The notes beneath the pieces were generated by a model that saw only the letters and a list, made by a program, of their open reading frames with translations, was not told the origin of the DNA and made no database searches. Below are positions 1-7,821 of a stretch of 41,887 bases of DNA, in pieces (position 1 is the first letter of the stretch; every line of letters starts with the position of its first letter). This DNA comes from Limiplasma sp045538465 (lineage in GTDB: Bacteria > Bacillota > Clostridia > Christensenellales > Aristaeellaceae), in the NCBI GenBank assembly GCA_045538465.1, contig JAZSRK010000005.1, forward strand, positions 1-41,887, read 5' to 3'. The position numbers and the translations under genes were made by a program.

Positions 1-34
1 GGGCTAGAAAAAATAGATGTACAATCGAAGCGAT

Positions 35-1228
35 CTATCTGTAGAGCTCCATTGCTCTGGCATAGTAGATCCGGAGGAACTTGTTAACACCGGCCATTTT
101 GGCCACGTTGTAGGGCTTTCCCTCCTGCTCTTTCTTCAGCATGAAAAGGTATACAGGATCGTCCTGAGGTTTTGTCAGTTTAAGGGCCTGCATGACCTCA
201 AAACAAGCCTTCCGGAGAGCAGAGCTGCCACGCTTTGAAATGTGGCGGTTTCTGCTCTCGAACTGTCCGGACTGATACGGTGGCGCATCATTACCGGCAA
301 AAGAGTTAAGCGCCTTAGCGCTATGGAAACGCCGTATATCTCCAATCTCGGCCAGGATGACAGGCCCCAGCCGGTCACCAACGCCGTTCATGGCACGCAG
401 CACTTTGTATTCAGGGATGGTTTCCGCAATATTCTGCATCTGTGTAATAATTTCATCAGCTGCATTTTGAGCGGTGGACAAGAGATCGACATACTGATCC
501 TGAGCAGCCCAAATGTAGGGGTCTTCTCCCCGGGTAGTAATACTTTCACGGGCCAGTTCGTAAATTGCCAGTCCTTTCTTGGGAGCATAGCGATCCGGCG
601 TCTTTTTCATAAGAGTTGTATAGGCGGAGAGGAAACGAGTTTTGCCAATCCGCTGGATTTCATCGAAAGACTTAAAACGCTTAATAAAGAGCAACAATGC
701 ACACTTTTCTGGGTTTCGGCTTTTAAGCTCAAGAATTTTCGTAATTCCGGGCATTGTCTGATCCAAAAGGTTAATAAGCTGCACCTTGAGTTTGGTAACA
801 AAAGAGATTCTTTGTTGGTACTGTCTGGACAGAAATTTGAGGTCTTCATATTTTTGCTCCATGAAACTGTAGGGTACAAGCCTGTAAGATTTCTCCAGAG
901 CAAATGTTGCGATGCGAAGAGCATCTTTCTTATCCGTCTTTGCTTTGTGGAGCTCCACATCTCCGTACTTCTTCATCTGGTACGGGTTGACAACACATAC
1001 CGGAAAGCCTTCTTCCTGTAGCTTTTTCAGAACAGGATAATGATAGTGTCCGGTATATTCCAGCAGGATGGTTACAGGCTCATTAAACGCTTTTAACCGG
1101 GATGCAAGCGCAGTCATTTCCGGTTGGGTATGTGCCATGTTGAACGGAGTTGCCAAAACAGTTCCATAGGAATCCAAGATGGCAACAGTGCTCTTGGATT
1201 TTGAAACATCAATTCCAACAGCGATCAT
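35..1228 (-). CDS. IS110-family DEDD transposase/recombinase
   Basis: This 397-residue protein catalyses cut-and-paste or circle-forming transposition of its own element; IS110 recombinases are known to be guided by a bridge RNA made from the element's non-coding end. The N-terminal RuvC-like domain carries the expected acidic residues: Asp7 in GIDVSKSK, Glu57 in LLEYTGHY, and Asp99 and Asp102 in KTDKKDA. The C-terminal Transposase_20 domain contains the YQSG motif (about residues 316-319) with the serine used as a nucleophile in this family, followed by a basic stretch. The start ATG has a GGAGG Shine-Dalgarno sequence (minus strand AAGGAGGAAAACT). Length is normal and no frameshift is seen. 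Confidence 0.95.
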   Translation of the reverse strand: MIAVGIDVSKSKSTVAILDSYGTVLATPFNMAHTQPEMTALASRLKAFNEPVTILLEYTGHYHYPVLKKLQEEGFPVCVVNPYQMKKYGDVELHKAKTDKKDALRIATFALEKSYRLVPYSFMEQKYEDLKFLSRQYQQRISFVTKLKVQLINLLDQTMPGITKILELKSRNPEKCALLLFIKRFKSFDEIQRIGKTRFLSAYTTLMKKTPDRYAPKKGLAIYELARESITTRGEDPYIWAAQDQYVDLLSTAQNAADEIITQMQNIAETIPEYKVLRAMNGVGDRLGPVILAEIGDIRRFHSAKALNSFAGNDAPPYQSGQFESRNRHISKRGSSALRKACFEVMQALKLTKPQDDPVYLFMLKKEQEGKPYNVAKMAGVNKFLRIYYARAMELYR

Positions 1229-1427
1229 AGTTTTCCTCCTTCGTGGATGGTATTGATCGGTTCCAGCACTTCAAAATTCATTCAGATTGGTGCGTTAAAC
1301 GGGAGCAGCATTCTGTCCCAACCAGCTAAATCGAATGCAGAATGATGAAGGATGGCTGACACATTTGTCGTCGGGCGTGGTGTCCCAATTGGAAATTCCG
1401 TCAGGCCGACCTCCTTCATCATAAAAG
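1229..1427 (-). ncRNA. Candidate IS110 bridge RNA region
   Basis: The non-coding stretch just upstream of the transposase contains two nested structures. An 11-bp perfect stem (1342-1352 with 1412-1422) can be extended by CTGAC/GTCAG (1356-1360 with 1400-1404) around a 39-base loop. A smaller stem pairs GCATTC (1308-1313) with GAATGC (1333-1338) around a 19-base loop. In IS110 elements the bridge RNA comes from the non-coding end next to the recombinase start and has large internal loops that pair with target and donor DNA. The position and shape fit, but RNA ends and guide loops cannot be assigned from one copy. Confidence 0.4.
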
Positions 1428-1457
1428 AAAAGCGAAGGCTGTTAAACCTTCGCTTTT
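1428..1457 (-). terminator. Rho-independent terminator after the XRE regulator
   Basis: A perfect 11-bp stem, AAAAGCGAAGG paired with CCTTCGCTTTT, surrounds an 8-base loop. On the minus strand it follows the stop of the regulator gene by about 20 bases and is followed by a T-rich run (CTTTTCTTTTAT). Confidence 0.85.
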
Positions 1458-1478
1458 ATATTACCAATTGGAATTTGT

Positions 1479-2090
1479 TTAATCCTTGCTTAATACTTTC
1501 TTCTGCCAGGACTTTTTTCCGCATTGGGGGCAGAGCATATATCTGGTTCTGCCCATATGCATTGCCATATTCACGGCTTTATAGGTAGGTACATATCTGT
1601 GCTTACAGTGCTTACACTCATAGTAGCCTGCCACCTGCTCAATACGCAACGCGTAGAAGCAGCCTGCCAAAAATAGAATAAAGCCAAATACGATAAGAGA
1701 AATCTTCAACCAAGTTTCCATTTGTATAAAGGCGGCAACAAAAATAAGAGCGAAAAGAACGATTGTAGCGGTGATACCTATAAACACTTCAACAGACAAC
1801 AATCTTTTGTCTGCCTGTTCTTTCTGCTTAATCATATCAAGCAAATTATTTTCTAATTCTTTGTTGTAATTATCTATTGCAACTACCTCCCCACACAATA
1901 AATCATTAACGCTGATACCCAGAACATCGCAAAGGTCAAGCATAATGGAAGAATCGGGCATTGCTTTTCCCGTTTCCCATTTTGATACTGCTCTATCGGT
2001 GATGTTCAATTTTTCTGCCAACTGCATTTGAGTTAAGTTTGTCTTTTTTCTGCACTTGGCAATGAACCTTCCGATTTTCACTTGGTCCAT
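1479..2090 (-). CDS. XRE-family regulator with two membrane segments and a C-terminal zinc ribbon
   Basis: This 203-residue protein starts with an HTH_3/XRE DNA-binding domain (about residues 6-61, including KWETGKAMPDSS). A short linker leads to two strongly hydrophobic segments (about 101-122 and 128-148). The C-terminus has two CxxC pairs (Cys159/162 and Cys187/190), which should bind zinc. This layout suggests a membrane-tethered repressor; such proteins are common in Firmicutes but mostly uncharacterised. The start ATG has a strong AAAGGAGG site seven bases upstream, and a TATACT -10-like box lies at 2112-2117 (minus). The gene sits between an insertion sequence and the clpC operon, so it may be an accessory gene. 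No partner gene is visible. Confidence 0.85.
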   Translation of the reverse strand: MDQVKIGRFIAKCRKKTNLTQMQLAEKLNITDRAVSKWETGKAMPDSSIMLDLCDVLGISVNDLLCGEVVAIDNYNKELENNLLDMIKQKEQADKRLLSVEVFIGITATIVLFALIFVAAFIQMETWLKISLIVFGFILFLAGCFYALRIEQVAGYYECKHCKHRYVPTYKAVNMAMHMGRTRYMLCPQCGKKSWQKKVLSKD

Positions 2091-2143
2091 AGGCTACCTC
2101 CTTTCGATTTCAGTATAGACAATTAGGGGACCAAAGAACACGA

Positions 2144-2178
2144 ACCGATGGTTGAGTAGGGAGGAATCAACCATCGGT
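2144..2178. repeat. Perfect 12-bp inverted repeat upstream of the XRE regulator
   Basis: ACCGATGGTTGA (2144-2155) and TCAACCATCGGT (2167-2178) are exact inverted copies separated by 11 bases. The repeat lies about 27 bases upstream of the likely -10 box of the XRE gene. It could be an operator, or a second terminator read on the minus strand, where the following bases are only moderately T-rich. Confidence 0.6.
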
Positions 2179-2239
2179 AGAGTGAAAAATGACCGTCAAA
2201 ATCAAGTTTATCGCTTTCATTTTATCACGGCAATACAAG

Positions 2240-2269
2240 AAACAGCAAGCCTTAGCGCGCTTGCTGTTT
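2240..2269 (-). terminator. Probable terminator of the ctsR-mcsA-mcsB-clpC operon
   Basis: AAACAGCAAGC (2240-2250) pairs perfectly with GCTTGCTGTTT (2259-2269) around an 8-base loop. Read on the minus strand it lies about 77 bases after the clpC stop and ends in a T-rich stretch (GTTTCTTGTATT). The T tract is imperfect. Confidence 0.6.
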
Positions 2270-2345
2270 CGGTATTTCTTTGTGTAATAACGAAGGATAA
2301 CTCCATCCTTTCCATCACCCTTACTGGGGCAACCTGTTTGTTTTC

Positions 2346-4844
2346 TTAAATAGTCTGCAGGGTTTCGGTGTCGGTAAGAGCGGGGGACTCGTTAGAAGAA
2401 ACCAGTTTTTCAAAACAGATCTTCTTTTCATCGTTCACATACAGTTTCACCTTGTCGCCAAGAGCGATCCTGCCAGCGATGATCTCCTCGCTGAGGGCAT
2501 CCTCCACACTGCGCTGGATGGCGCGGCGCAGCGGGCGCGCACCGTAGTTGGCATCGTAGCCGTCCTCTGCCAGCTTGGCGATCACGTCCTCATCGTAGTG
2601 GAGCTCCATGCCGCGCTCTAACAGGCGCTTGCTTACACTGCGCAGCATCAGCCCGGTGATCTGGCGAATATCATCCGGCTCCAGAGCGTGGAACACGATC
2701 AAATCGTCAATGCGGTTGATGAATTCCGGCCGGAAGATGTCCTTTACCTCAGCCATAACTCTTTCCTTCATGGCTTCGTAATCCCGGGCGGTATCCATGG
2801 TGCCGCCGAAGCCCAGTTTTCGAGTGGAAGTGATGCTGCTGGCACCGGCGTTGGAGGTCATGACGATAATGGTATTCTTGAAATTGACCACACGGCCAGT
2901 GTTGTCAGTCAGGCGACCATCATCCAGAATTTGCAACAGAATGTTGAATACATCAGGATGCGCCTTTTCTACCTCGTCAAACAGTACAACGCTGTAGGGC
3001 TTGGTACGCACTTTTTGTGTCAGTTGACCACCTTCATCATACCCTACGTAGCCGGGAGGCGAACCCACCAGACGGGATACGCTGTGTTTCTCCATATATT
3101 CGCTCATGTCGATACGGATCACAGCGTTTTCATCGTCAAACATCACTTCGCCAAGGGCACGGCACAGTTCGGTTTTACCAACGCCCGTAGGCCCAAGGAA
3201 GATAAAGGAGCCGATGGGGCGCTTGGGATCCTGCAAACCGGCACGGGCACGGCGCAAAGCACGGCTAACAGCGCTGATAGCTTCTTCCTGACCAACAACC
3301 CGCTGGTGGAGCAGCTCTTCCAGATGCAGAAGCCGCTGGCTTTCATCTTCGGTCATCTTCTTTACAGGTACGCCTGTCCAGCTGGCTACGATTTGGGCAA
3401 TGTCTTCATCGGTAACTACATCCTGCGAAGCGGATTTGCGCTGCTCCCACTGAGCACGGGCCTGCGCCACTTCTTCTTTGAGAGCACGCTCCTCATCACG
3501 AAGCTTGGCTGCGGTTTCAAAGTCTTGATGGGAAATAGCTTCCTTCTTTTCGGTATCCAAGACCTTGAGGCGTTCTTCCTGAGCTTTTACATCCGGCGGG
3601 GCGGTGTAGCTGTTCAGGCGCACGCGGGAGGCAGCTTCATCCATTAGGTCGATGGCCTTATCCGGCAGAAAACGATCACTGATATAGCGGTCTGCCAGTG
3701 TGACGGAGGCCTCCAAGGCTTCGTCGGTGATCTTTACTTTATGGTGGGCTTCATAGCGATCCCGCAAGCCCTTCAAAATCGCCAGTGCTTCCTCGGGAGT
3801 GGGTTCACCAACGGTGACGGGCTGGAAGCGGCGTTCCAAAGCAGCGTCTTTTTCGATGTTCTTGCGGTATTCGTCGATGGTGGTTGCACCGATGCACTGC
3901 AATTCGCCCCGAGCCAAAGCGGGTTTCAGGATATTGGCTGCATCCATGCTGCCCTCTGCTTTGCCAGCACCGATCAGGGTATGCAGCTCATCAATAAACA
4001 GAATGATGTTGCCTTGTTTGTGCACTTCCTTGACGGTATCTTTGAGGCGTTCTTCAAACTCGCCGCGGTATTTGCTGCCTGCGATCATGCTGCCCAGATC
4101 CAGAGACATCAGCCGCTTGCCGCTTAGGGTCTCCGGCACCTTACCAGCCACGATCAGCTGGGCCAGTCCTTCTACTACGGCGCTTTTGCCAACGCCCGGC
4201 TCACCGATGAGCACCGGGTTGTTCTTGGTGCGGCGGCTCATGATCTGCATGATGCGCTCCATTTCATTGGTGCGCCCCACTACAGGATCCAGCTCCCCAT
4301 CCTGCGCAGCTTTGGTCAAGTCGCGGCAATACTGTTCCAGCTTGCTGCCGCCTTTGCGAGCTTGGTCGCTGCTCTCGTTGCTTTCGCCATCAGCAGCGTC
4401 CGGTTGGTTTTCCTTCAAATGTTCAAAGATCTGGCGATGGAGCGATTGGGTGTCCACCTGCATTTCTTTCAGCAGGCTAACAGCAACGCCCTCGCCTTCC
4501 CGCAAGAGCGAAAGCCAGAGGTGCTCCACGCCCACAAAGCTATGGTTCAGCTTGCGGCTTTCCAGCACGCTGCCTTCAAGGATCTTTTTGCTGCGGGGCG
4601 TTAAGTCTACACGACCATTGGGGATGTGCTTGCCTTCGCCCAGCACCATGCGGATGCGTTCCATCACAGCATCGTAGGTAACATGCTCCGGCAGAAGGCC
4701 TGCTACTACAGAACCGGGTTCCCGCAGGAGACCAAGCAGAAAATGTTCGGTGCCTACATAGGCTTGCTTCAGTTCAATAGCAGCTTGATGAGCCTCAGAA
4801 ATGGCGCGCTGCGCGCGTTGGGTAAATCGTCCAAAAATCGCCAT
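2346..4844 (-). CDS. clpC: ClpC, AAA+ unfoldase of the Clp protease
   Basis: ClpC is a hexameric ATPase that unfolds proteins, including those tagged by McsB arginine phosphorylation, and feeds them to ClpP. The 832-residue product has the N-terminal Clp_N repeat (about 1-140), a first AAA+ module with Walker A GEPGVGKS (about 214-221), a UVR-type coiled-coil middle segment (about 420-455), and a second AAA+ module with GPTGVGKT. The ATG at 4844 is preferred over a TTG two codons upstream because the GGAGG site is eight bases from the ATG. It is the last gene of the CtsR operon, 14 bases after mcsB. It should be derepressed by heat and protein stress through CtsR. Confidence 0.97.
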   Translation of the reverse strand: MAIFGRFTQRAQRAISEAHQAAIELKQAYVGTEHFLLGLLREPGSVVAGLLPEHVTYDAVMERIRMVLGEGKHIPNGRVDLTPRSKKILEGSVLESRKLNHSFVGVEHLWLSLLREGEGVAVSLLKEMQVDTQSLHRQIFEHLKENQPDAADGESNESSDQARKGGSKLEQYCRDLTKAAQDGELDPVVGRTNEMERIMQIMSRRTKNNPVLIGEPGVGKSAVVEGLAQLIVAGKVPETLSGKRLMSLDLGSMIAGSKYRGEFEERLKDTVKEVHKQGNIILFIDELHTLIGAGKAEGSMDAANILKPALARGELQCIGATTIDEYRKNIEKDAALERRFQPVTVGEPTPEEALAILKGLRDRYEAHHKVKITDEALEASVTLADRYISDRFLPDKAIDLMDEAASRVRLNSYTAPPDVKAQEERLKVLDTEKKEAISHQDFETAAKLRDEERALKEEVAQARAQWEQRKSASQDVVTDEDIAQIVASWTGVPVKKMTEDESQRLLHLEELLHQRVVGQEEAISAVSRALRRARAGLQDPKRPIGSFIFLGPTGVGKTELCRALGEVMFDDENAVIRIDMSEYMEKHSVSRLVGSPPGYVGYDEGGQLTQKVRTKPYSVVLFDEVEKAHPDVFNILLQILDDGRLTDNTGRVVNFKNTIIVMTSNAGASSITSTRKLGFGGTMDTARDYEAMKERVMAEVKDIFRPEFINRIDDLIVFHALEPDDIRQITGLMLRSVSKRLLERGMELHYDEDVIAKLAEDGYDANYGARPLRRAIQRSVEDALSEEIIAGRIALGDKVKLYVNDEKKICFEKLVSSNESPALTDTETLQTI

Positions 4845-4858
4845 AGGCAATTCCTCCT

Positions 4859-5896
4859 TTATTGGGGATCAGGTTCGGCTGCGGGCTGGGCAGGATCGGT
4901 ATGCGACAGCACTTCCTGAATCAAAATACAGCGTGCTTCCTTTACATCCAACTCTTCTGCTTGGCGGCGGATGTACTGCCGCACGTGGGCATCCTGCGCA
5001 ACGGTGAGCAACTTGTCTATTCTTTCGATGGAATGGGGGATAAGTGAAAGTGCAGCGCCCAATCGAAGGTTATTCCAATGCTGCATCAATTCTTTTTCAT
5101 CCATGGAAACTGCGTAGCGCATCAGACCATAGCTGCGCATGATGGCATCCTTCAATTCGGTTGCATGGCTTTGCATGCAGCGCTGGCGAAGCCGAAGCTC
5201 CATGGCGATCAGCTGGCGGCCTACAGCGGTTACAGCTTCTACAATGTCGTGTTCGCTACGTCCTAAGGTTACTTGGTTACTCACCTGATATACACTGCCC
5301 AATGCTTCGCTGCCCTCGCCATAGATGCCTCGTAGGGTCAGCCCCAGCTTTGCAACGCTCTGGTTAACACTGCCCATCTGTTTAAAGCGATCCAACATGG
5401 GCAAATGAAGCATCAGAGAAGCCCGCAGACCTGTGCCTGTATTGGTGGGGCAGGAAGTAAGGTAACCCAGTTGGGGATTGAAGCTGAAACCATGCACTCG
5501 TTCCAAGGCTTCTTCTGCTGCAAAAGCTTCTTGTGCCGCTTTGTTTAGATCCAGCTCTTTTACAATGGCTTGTATACGCAGATGGTCTTCTTCGTTGATC
5601 ATAATGCTTACCTGCTCATCATCTCGAATGAGGGCAGCACCAGCTTGCGGGTTTTGCAAAAGATCTTTGCTGATAAGGTGCTGTTCTACCAGCGCTAACT
5701 GGTCGTTGGAAGAAAGCTCCTTCAGCTGCATCAGCCGATAACGACCACCGGGCGCTTCCTGCATGGCAGAGACAGCACGCTCGATGCATGCTTGTGCCTG
5801 CGGGCTGTCTTTATGGTTGGTGAAAGGTAAGTCGGCATAGTTGCGGGCGAGACGGACCCGTCCAGATACCACCACTTTCATTTCGGTGCTTTCCAT
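4859..5896 (-). CDS. mcsB: McsB, protein arginine kinase
   Basis: McsB phosphorylates arginine residues on damaged proteins and on CtsR, marking them for ClpCP. The 345-residue product shows the phosphagen-kinase fold signature: an N-terminal VSGRVRLARN nucleotide-binding motif, NEEDHLRIQ in the middle, and SCPTNTGTGLRASL with the conserved active-site cysteine. Its ATG overlaps the mcsA stop (ATGA), indicating translational coupling. It needs McsA as activator, and mcsA lies directly upstream. Confidence 0.96.
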   Translation of the reverse strand: MESTEMKVVVSGRVRLARNYADLPFTNHKDSPQAQACIERAVSAMQEAPGGRYRLMQLKELSSNDQLALVEQHLISKDLLQNPQAGAALIRDDEQVSIMINEEDHLRIQAIVKELDLNKAAQEAFAAEEALERVHGFSFNPQLGYLTSCPTNTGTGLRASLMLHLPMLDRFKQMGSVNQSVAKLGLTLRGIYGEGSEALGSVYQVSNQVTLGRSEHDIVEAVTAVGRQLIAMELRLRQRCMQSHATELKDAIMRSYGLMRYAVSMDEKELMQHWNNLRLGAALSLIPHSIERIDKLLTVAQDAHVRQYIRRQAEELDVKEARCILIQEVLSHTDPAQPAAEPDPQ

Positions 5897-6432
5897 CAGG
5901 TCTCACCTGCTTCCTGCGCAAGGGCACGCATCTCGTCACGATATTGTGCCGCAGCTTCAAAGTTTTCAACAGCAACAGCTTCATCCATTTTTTGGCGTAG
6001 TTCTTCCATGCGTTTTTCGTTCAGTTCTTTTTGAGTAGGTTCTGCTGGCACAGTTGTTTGCACAGCTTCCGGCTCGTGGTTATGGACGGGGGTGCGCCCT
6101 ACGTGTTGCGAACTGCCGTGGATACGCTGCAGCATGGGCCCAAGTTCCTTTTGAAAGGACTGGTAGCAACCAGCACAGCCTAACTTGCCAGTACGTTCAA
6201 AGTCGGAATAGCTTAGGCCGCATTGTGCGCATTTGAGCAGATCGCTTTCTTTCTGAGTGGGGGAAAGCATGCTCATAATCGAGCTAAGAAAGCTGTGGAT
6301 GTTGCCTTGCGTTAAGGAAGATTCCATCTGCTTCATGCACTCGGCGCAAAGATGGCGGTTGCTGACGCCTCCGCCGGAGGCAATGGTAACAGAAAAAACA
6401 GCTGGGTTCTTGCCGCATTCATCACAAAGCAT
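5896..6432 (-). CDS. mcsA: McsA, zinc-binding activator of McsB
   Basis: McsA is the adaptor and activator of the McsB arginine kinase. The 178-residue product contains two four-cysteine zinc sites (Cys3/6/29/32 and Cys68/71/86/89) and a C-terminal UVR motif (about 134-170, LRQKMDEAVAVENFEAAAQY), the domain order expected for the family. Its start lies within the last codons of ctsR (11-base overlap) behind a GAGGAGG site, so it is co-translated with ctsR. Confidence 0.95.
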   Translation of the reverse strand: MLCDECGKNPAVFSVTIASGGGVSNRHLCAECMKQMESSLTQGNIHSFLSSIMSMLSPTQKESDLLKCAQCGLSYSDFERTGKLGCAGCYQSFQKELGPMLQRIHGSSQHVGRTPVHNHEPEAVQTTVPAEPTQKELNEKRMEELRQKMDEAVAVENFEAAAQYRDEMRALAQEAGET

Positions 6433-6925
6433 GGTTGGCCTCCTCGGAAGTTGATGTATGCTGTTCTTTGCAGGCGATCTGCATCAGCATACTTTTGAGA
6501 ATTTTGGAACGCAAAACATTTTTCATCTCAGCGGGCAAAGGCAGCGACAGCGCTTGGGGAGAAATAGCGCTCTGCATGAGCAGTGCTTCGCTACGGGTGG
6601 CCAGCTTGCGCTCGTAGAGCTGCTGAATAAGGTTGGCAGCAGCGTGTTCATCTACGCTGTCGCCGATACGCTCCTTCAGGCTGTACAGCAATTGACGGCT
6701 GTTATCGTGCTCAATGCGGAAAATGCGAATGTAGCCGCCACCGCCTCTGCGCGATTCGATCACATAACCGTGCTCTGGTGTAAAGCGTGTAGCCAGCACG
6801 TAGTTGATCTGGGAAGGTGCACAGCGGAAATATTCTGCTAATTCGTTGCGTTTCAATTCGATCTGGTGGGCATCTTCCACCATCATGGTTTTGATAAACT
6901 GCTCAATGGCATCGCTTAGGCGCAT
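6422..6925 (-). CDS. ctsR: CtsR, transcriptional repressor of class III stress genes
   Basis: CtsR is a dimeric winged-helix repressor that binds heptad direct repeats and controls clp genes; it is inactivated by heat and removed through McsB and ClpCP. The 167-residue product has the conserved N-terminal DNA-binding region (SDAIEQFIK, then QINYVLATRFTPEHGYVIESRRGGGGYIRI in family terms, residues about 38-68) with the glycine-rich wing that senses temperature in CtsR. It is the first gene of the ctsR-mcsA-mcsB-clpC operon. AAGGAGGG lies upstream of the ATG. A CtsR operator overlaps its promoter, so it regulates itself. Confidence 0.96.
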   Translation of the reverse strand: MRLSDAIEQFIKTMMVEDAHQIELKRNELAEYFRCAPSQINYVLATRFTPEHGYVIESRRGGGGYIRIFRIEHDNSRQLLYSLKERIGDSVDEHAAANLIQQLYERKLATRSEALLMQSAISPQALSLPLPAEMKNVLRSKILKSMLMQIACKEQHTSTSEEANHAL

Positions 6926-6960
6926 TGCGGTTCCCTCCTTGGTAAACAGGGGTCACTGGT

Positions 6961-6977
6961 TTAGACCATCTTTGACC
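6961..6977 (-). promoter_or_regulatory. CtsR operator
   Basis: On the minus strand the sequence reads GGTCAAA-GAT-GGTCTAA. It matches the known CtsR heptad direct repeat (A/G)GTCAAA-NAN-(A/G)GTCAAA with one mismatch. It lies just downstream of the -10 box, where bound repressor would block initiation. Confidence 0.9.
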
Positions 6978-6983
6978 AATAAC

Positions 6984-7012
6984 AGTATAGCACGGTTATG
7001 CAAGGAATGCAA
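6984..7012 (-). promoter_or_regulatory. Sigma-A promoter of the ctsR operon
   Basis: On the minus strand TTGCAT (7007-7012) and TATACT (6984-6989) are separated by exactly 17 bases. The leader then runs through the CtsR operator to the ctsR Shine-Dalgarno sequence. Confidence 0.85.
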
Positions 7013-7070
7013 CGGCAGCTTATGGCAGATGAACGCGCATTGTATACAACTGCAAAAGCTGCGCAAACGG

Positions 7071-7100
7071 TTGAATGACATGCAGGAAATATGGTATACT
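7071..7100 (+). promoter_or_regulatory. Probable promoter of pgmB-tldD-tldE
   Basis: TTGAAT (7071-7076) and TATACT (7095-7100) are 18 bases apart, about 50 bases upstream of the pgmB start and divergent from the ctsR promoter. Confidence 0.65.
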
Positions 7101-7149
7101 GAATGGGCAGATTTGCACGAAAAATATGACAGGAAAGGTTGAGAAAACC

Positions 7150-7803
7150 ATGAATAAGCCGATTCTCGGTGTTGTTTTTGACTTGGACGGCGTGCTTGTA
7201 TCCACAGATAACTGCCACTACTTGGCGTGGAAGAAAATGGCCGATGAAGAAGGCATCCCCTTTGACCGCATCATCAATGAACGCCTGCGCGGCGTAAGCC
7301 GTATGGAAAGCCTCTCCATTATTCTGGAAAAAGCCACCAAAACGTATACCGACGAAGAAAAAGAAGCTATGGCAGCCCGCAAGAACGGTTATTATGTAGA
7401 GCTGATCGGCAGCTTGACCCCCAATGATCTGCTGCCTGGCGCTATGGATACGCTTCGTCTGCTCAAGAGTAAGGGCATTCGTATTGCCATTGGTTCTTCC
7501 AGCCGCAATACGCCTATTATTCTTCGCCAGCTTCAGTTGGAAAACACTTTTGATGCGATAGCGGATGGCAATGCCATCACCCGCAGCAAACCCGACCCGG
7601 AGGTGTTCCAGCTTGCGGCAAAGTTGCTGGGGCTTTCGTGCGAGAACTGCCTTGTGGTAGAAGATGCCGACGCAGGCGTGGAAGCAGCGCTTGCGGGCGG
7701 CATGCGGGTTTTGGGCGTTGGCGGCGCTGCTCAAAACACAAAGGTCACCTTTGCGGCCGCCACCTTGAACGAAGCCGATTTCGAAGCTATTCTGAACCAA
7801 TAA
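7150..7803 (+). CDS. pgmB: Beta-phosphoglucomutase-like HAD-family enzyme
   Basis: Beta-phosphoglucomutase converts beta-glucose 1-phosphate to glucose 6-phosphate after maltose or trehalose phosphorolysis. The 217-residue protein has all HAD motifs: Asp11 and Asp13 in FDLDGVL, the GSSS motif (115-118), Lys147 in RSKPDP, and the acidic pair Glu171-Asp172. The cap region with RLRGVSRMESL (about 45-55) and the HYLAWK motif is typical of beta-PGM rather than of general phosphatases. The ATG at 7150 is chosen because an upstream in-frame start would add an unconserved 25-residue tail that overlaps the promoter. No phosphorylase gene lies nearby, so the sugar source is unknown. It precedes tldD by 18 bases. 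Confidence 0.85.
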   Translation: MNKPILGVVFDLDGVLVSTDNCHYLAWKKMADEEGIPFDRIINERLRGVSRMESLSIILEKATKTYTDEEKEAMAARKNGYYVELIGSLTPNDLLPGAMDTLRLLKSKGIRIAIGSSSRNTPIILRQLQLENTFDAIADGNAITRSKPDPEVFQLAAKLLGLSCENCLVVEDADAGVEAALAGGMRVLGVGGAAQNTKVTFAAATLNEADFEAILNQ

Positions 7804-7821
7804 CCAAAGGAGGAATATTCC

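Larger units (their letters stand above)
1..1427 (-). mobile_element. IS110-family insertion sequence (left end not resolved)
   Basis: A single transposase gene of the IS110 type fills most of this segment, and about 200 bases of structured non-coding DNA lie upstream of it. IS110 elements usually have no clear terminal inverted repeats and make no obvious target duplication, so I cannot fix either end from one copy. The right boundary must lie before the terminator of the neighbouring regulator gene (1428-1457). The left end lies in the 34 bases after the transposase stop or outside the window. The transposase is intact, so the element could be active. Confidence 0.7.

Noticed and set aside
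242..1021. A 259-codon plus-strand open frame inside the insertion sequence
   Set aside because: It is antisense to the intact transposase and has no Shine-Dalgarno sequence or known domain.
2152..2349. A 65-codon open frame between the XRE gene and clpC
   Set aside because: It begins inside the 12-bp inverted repeat, reads through the terminator hairpin and has no family resemblance.
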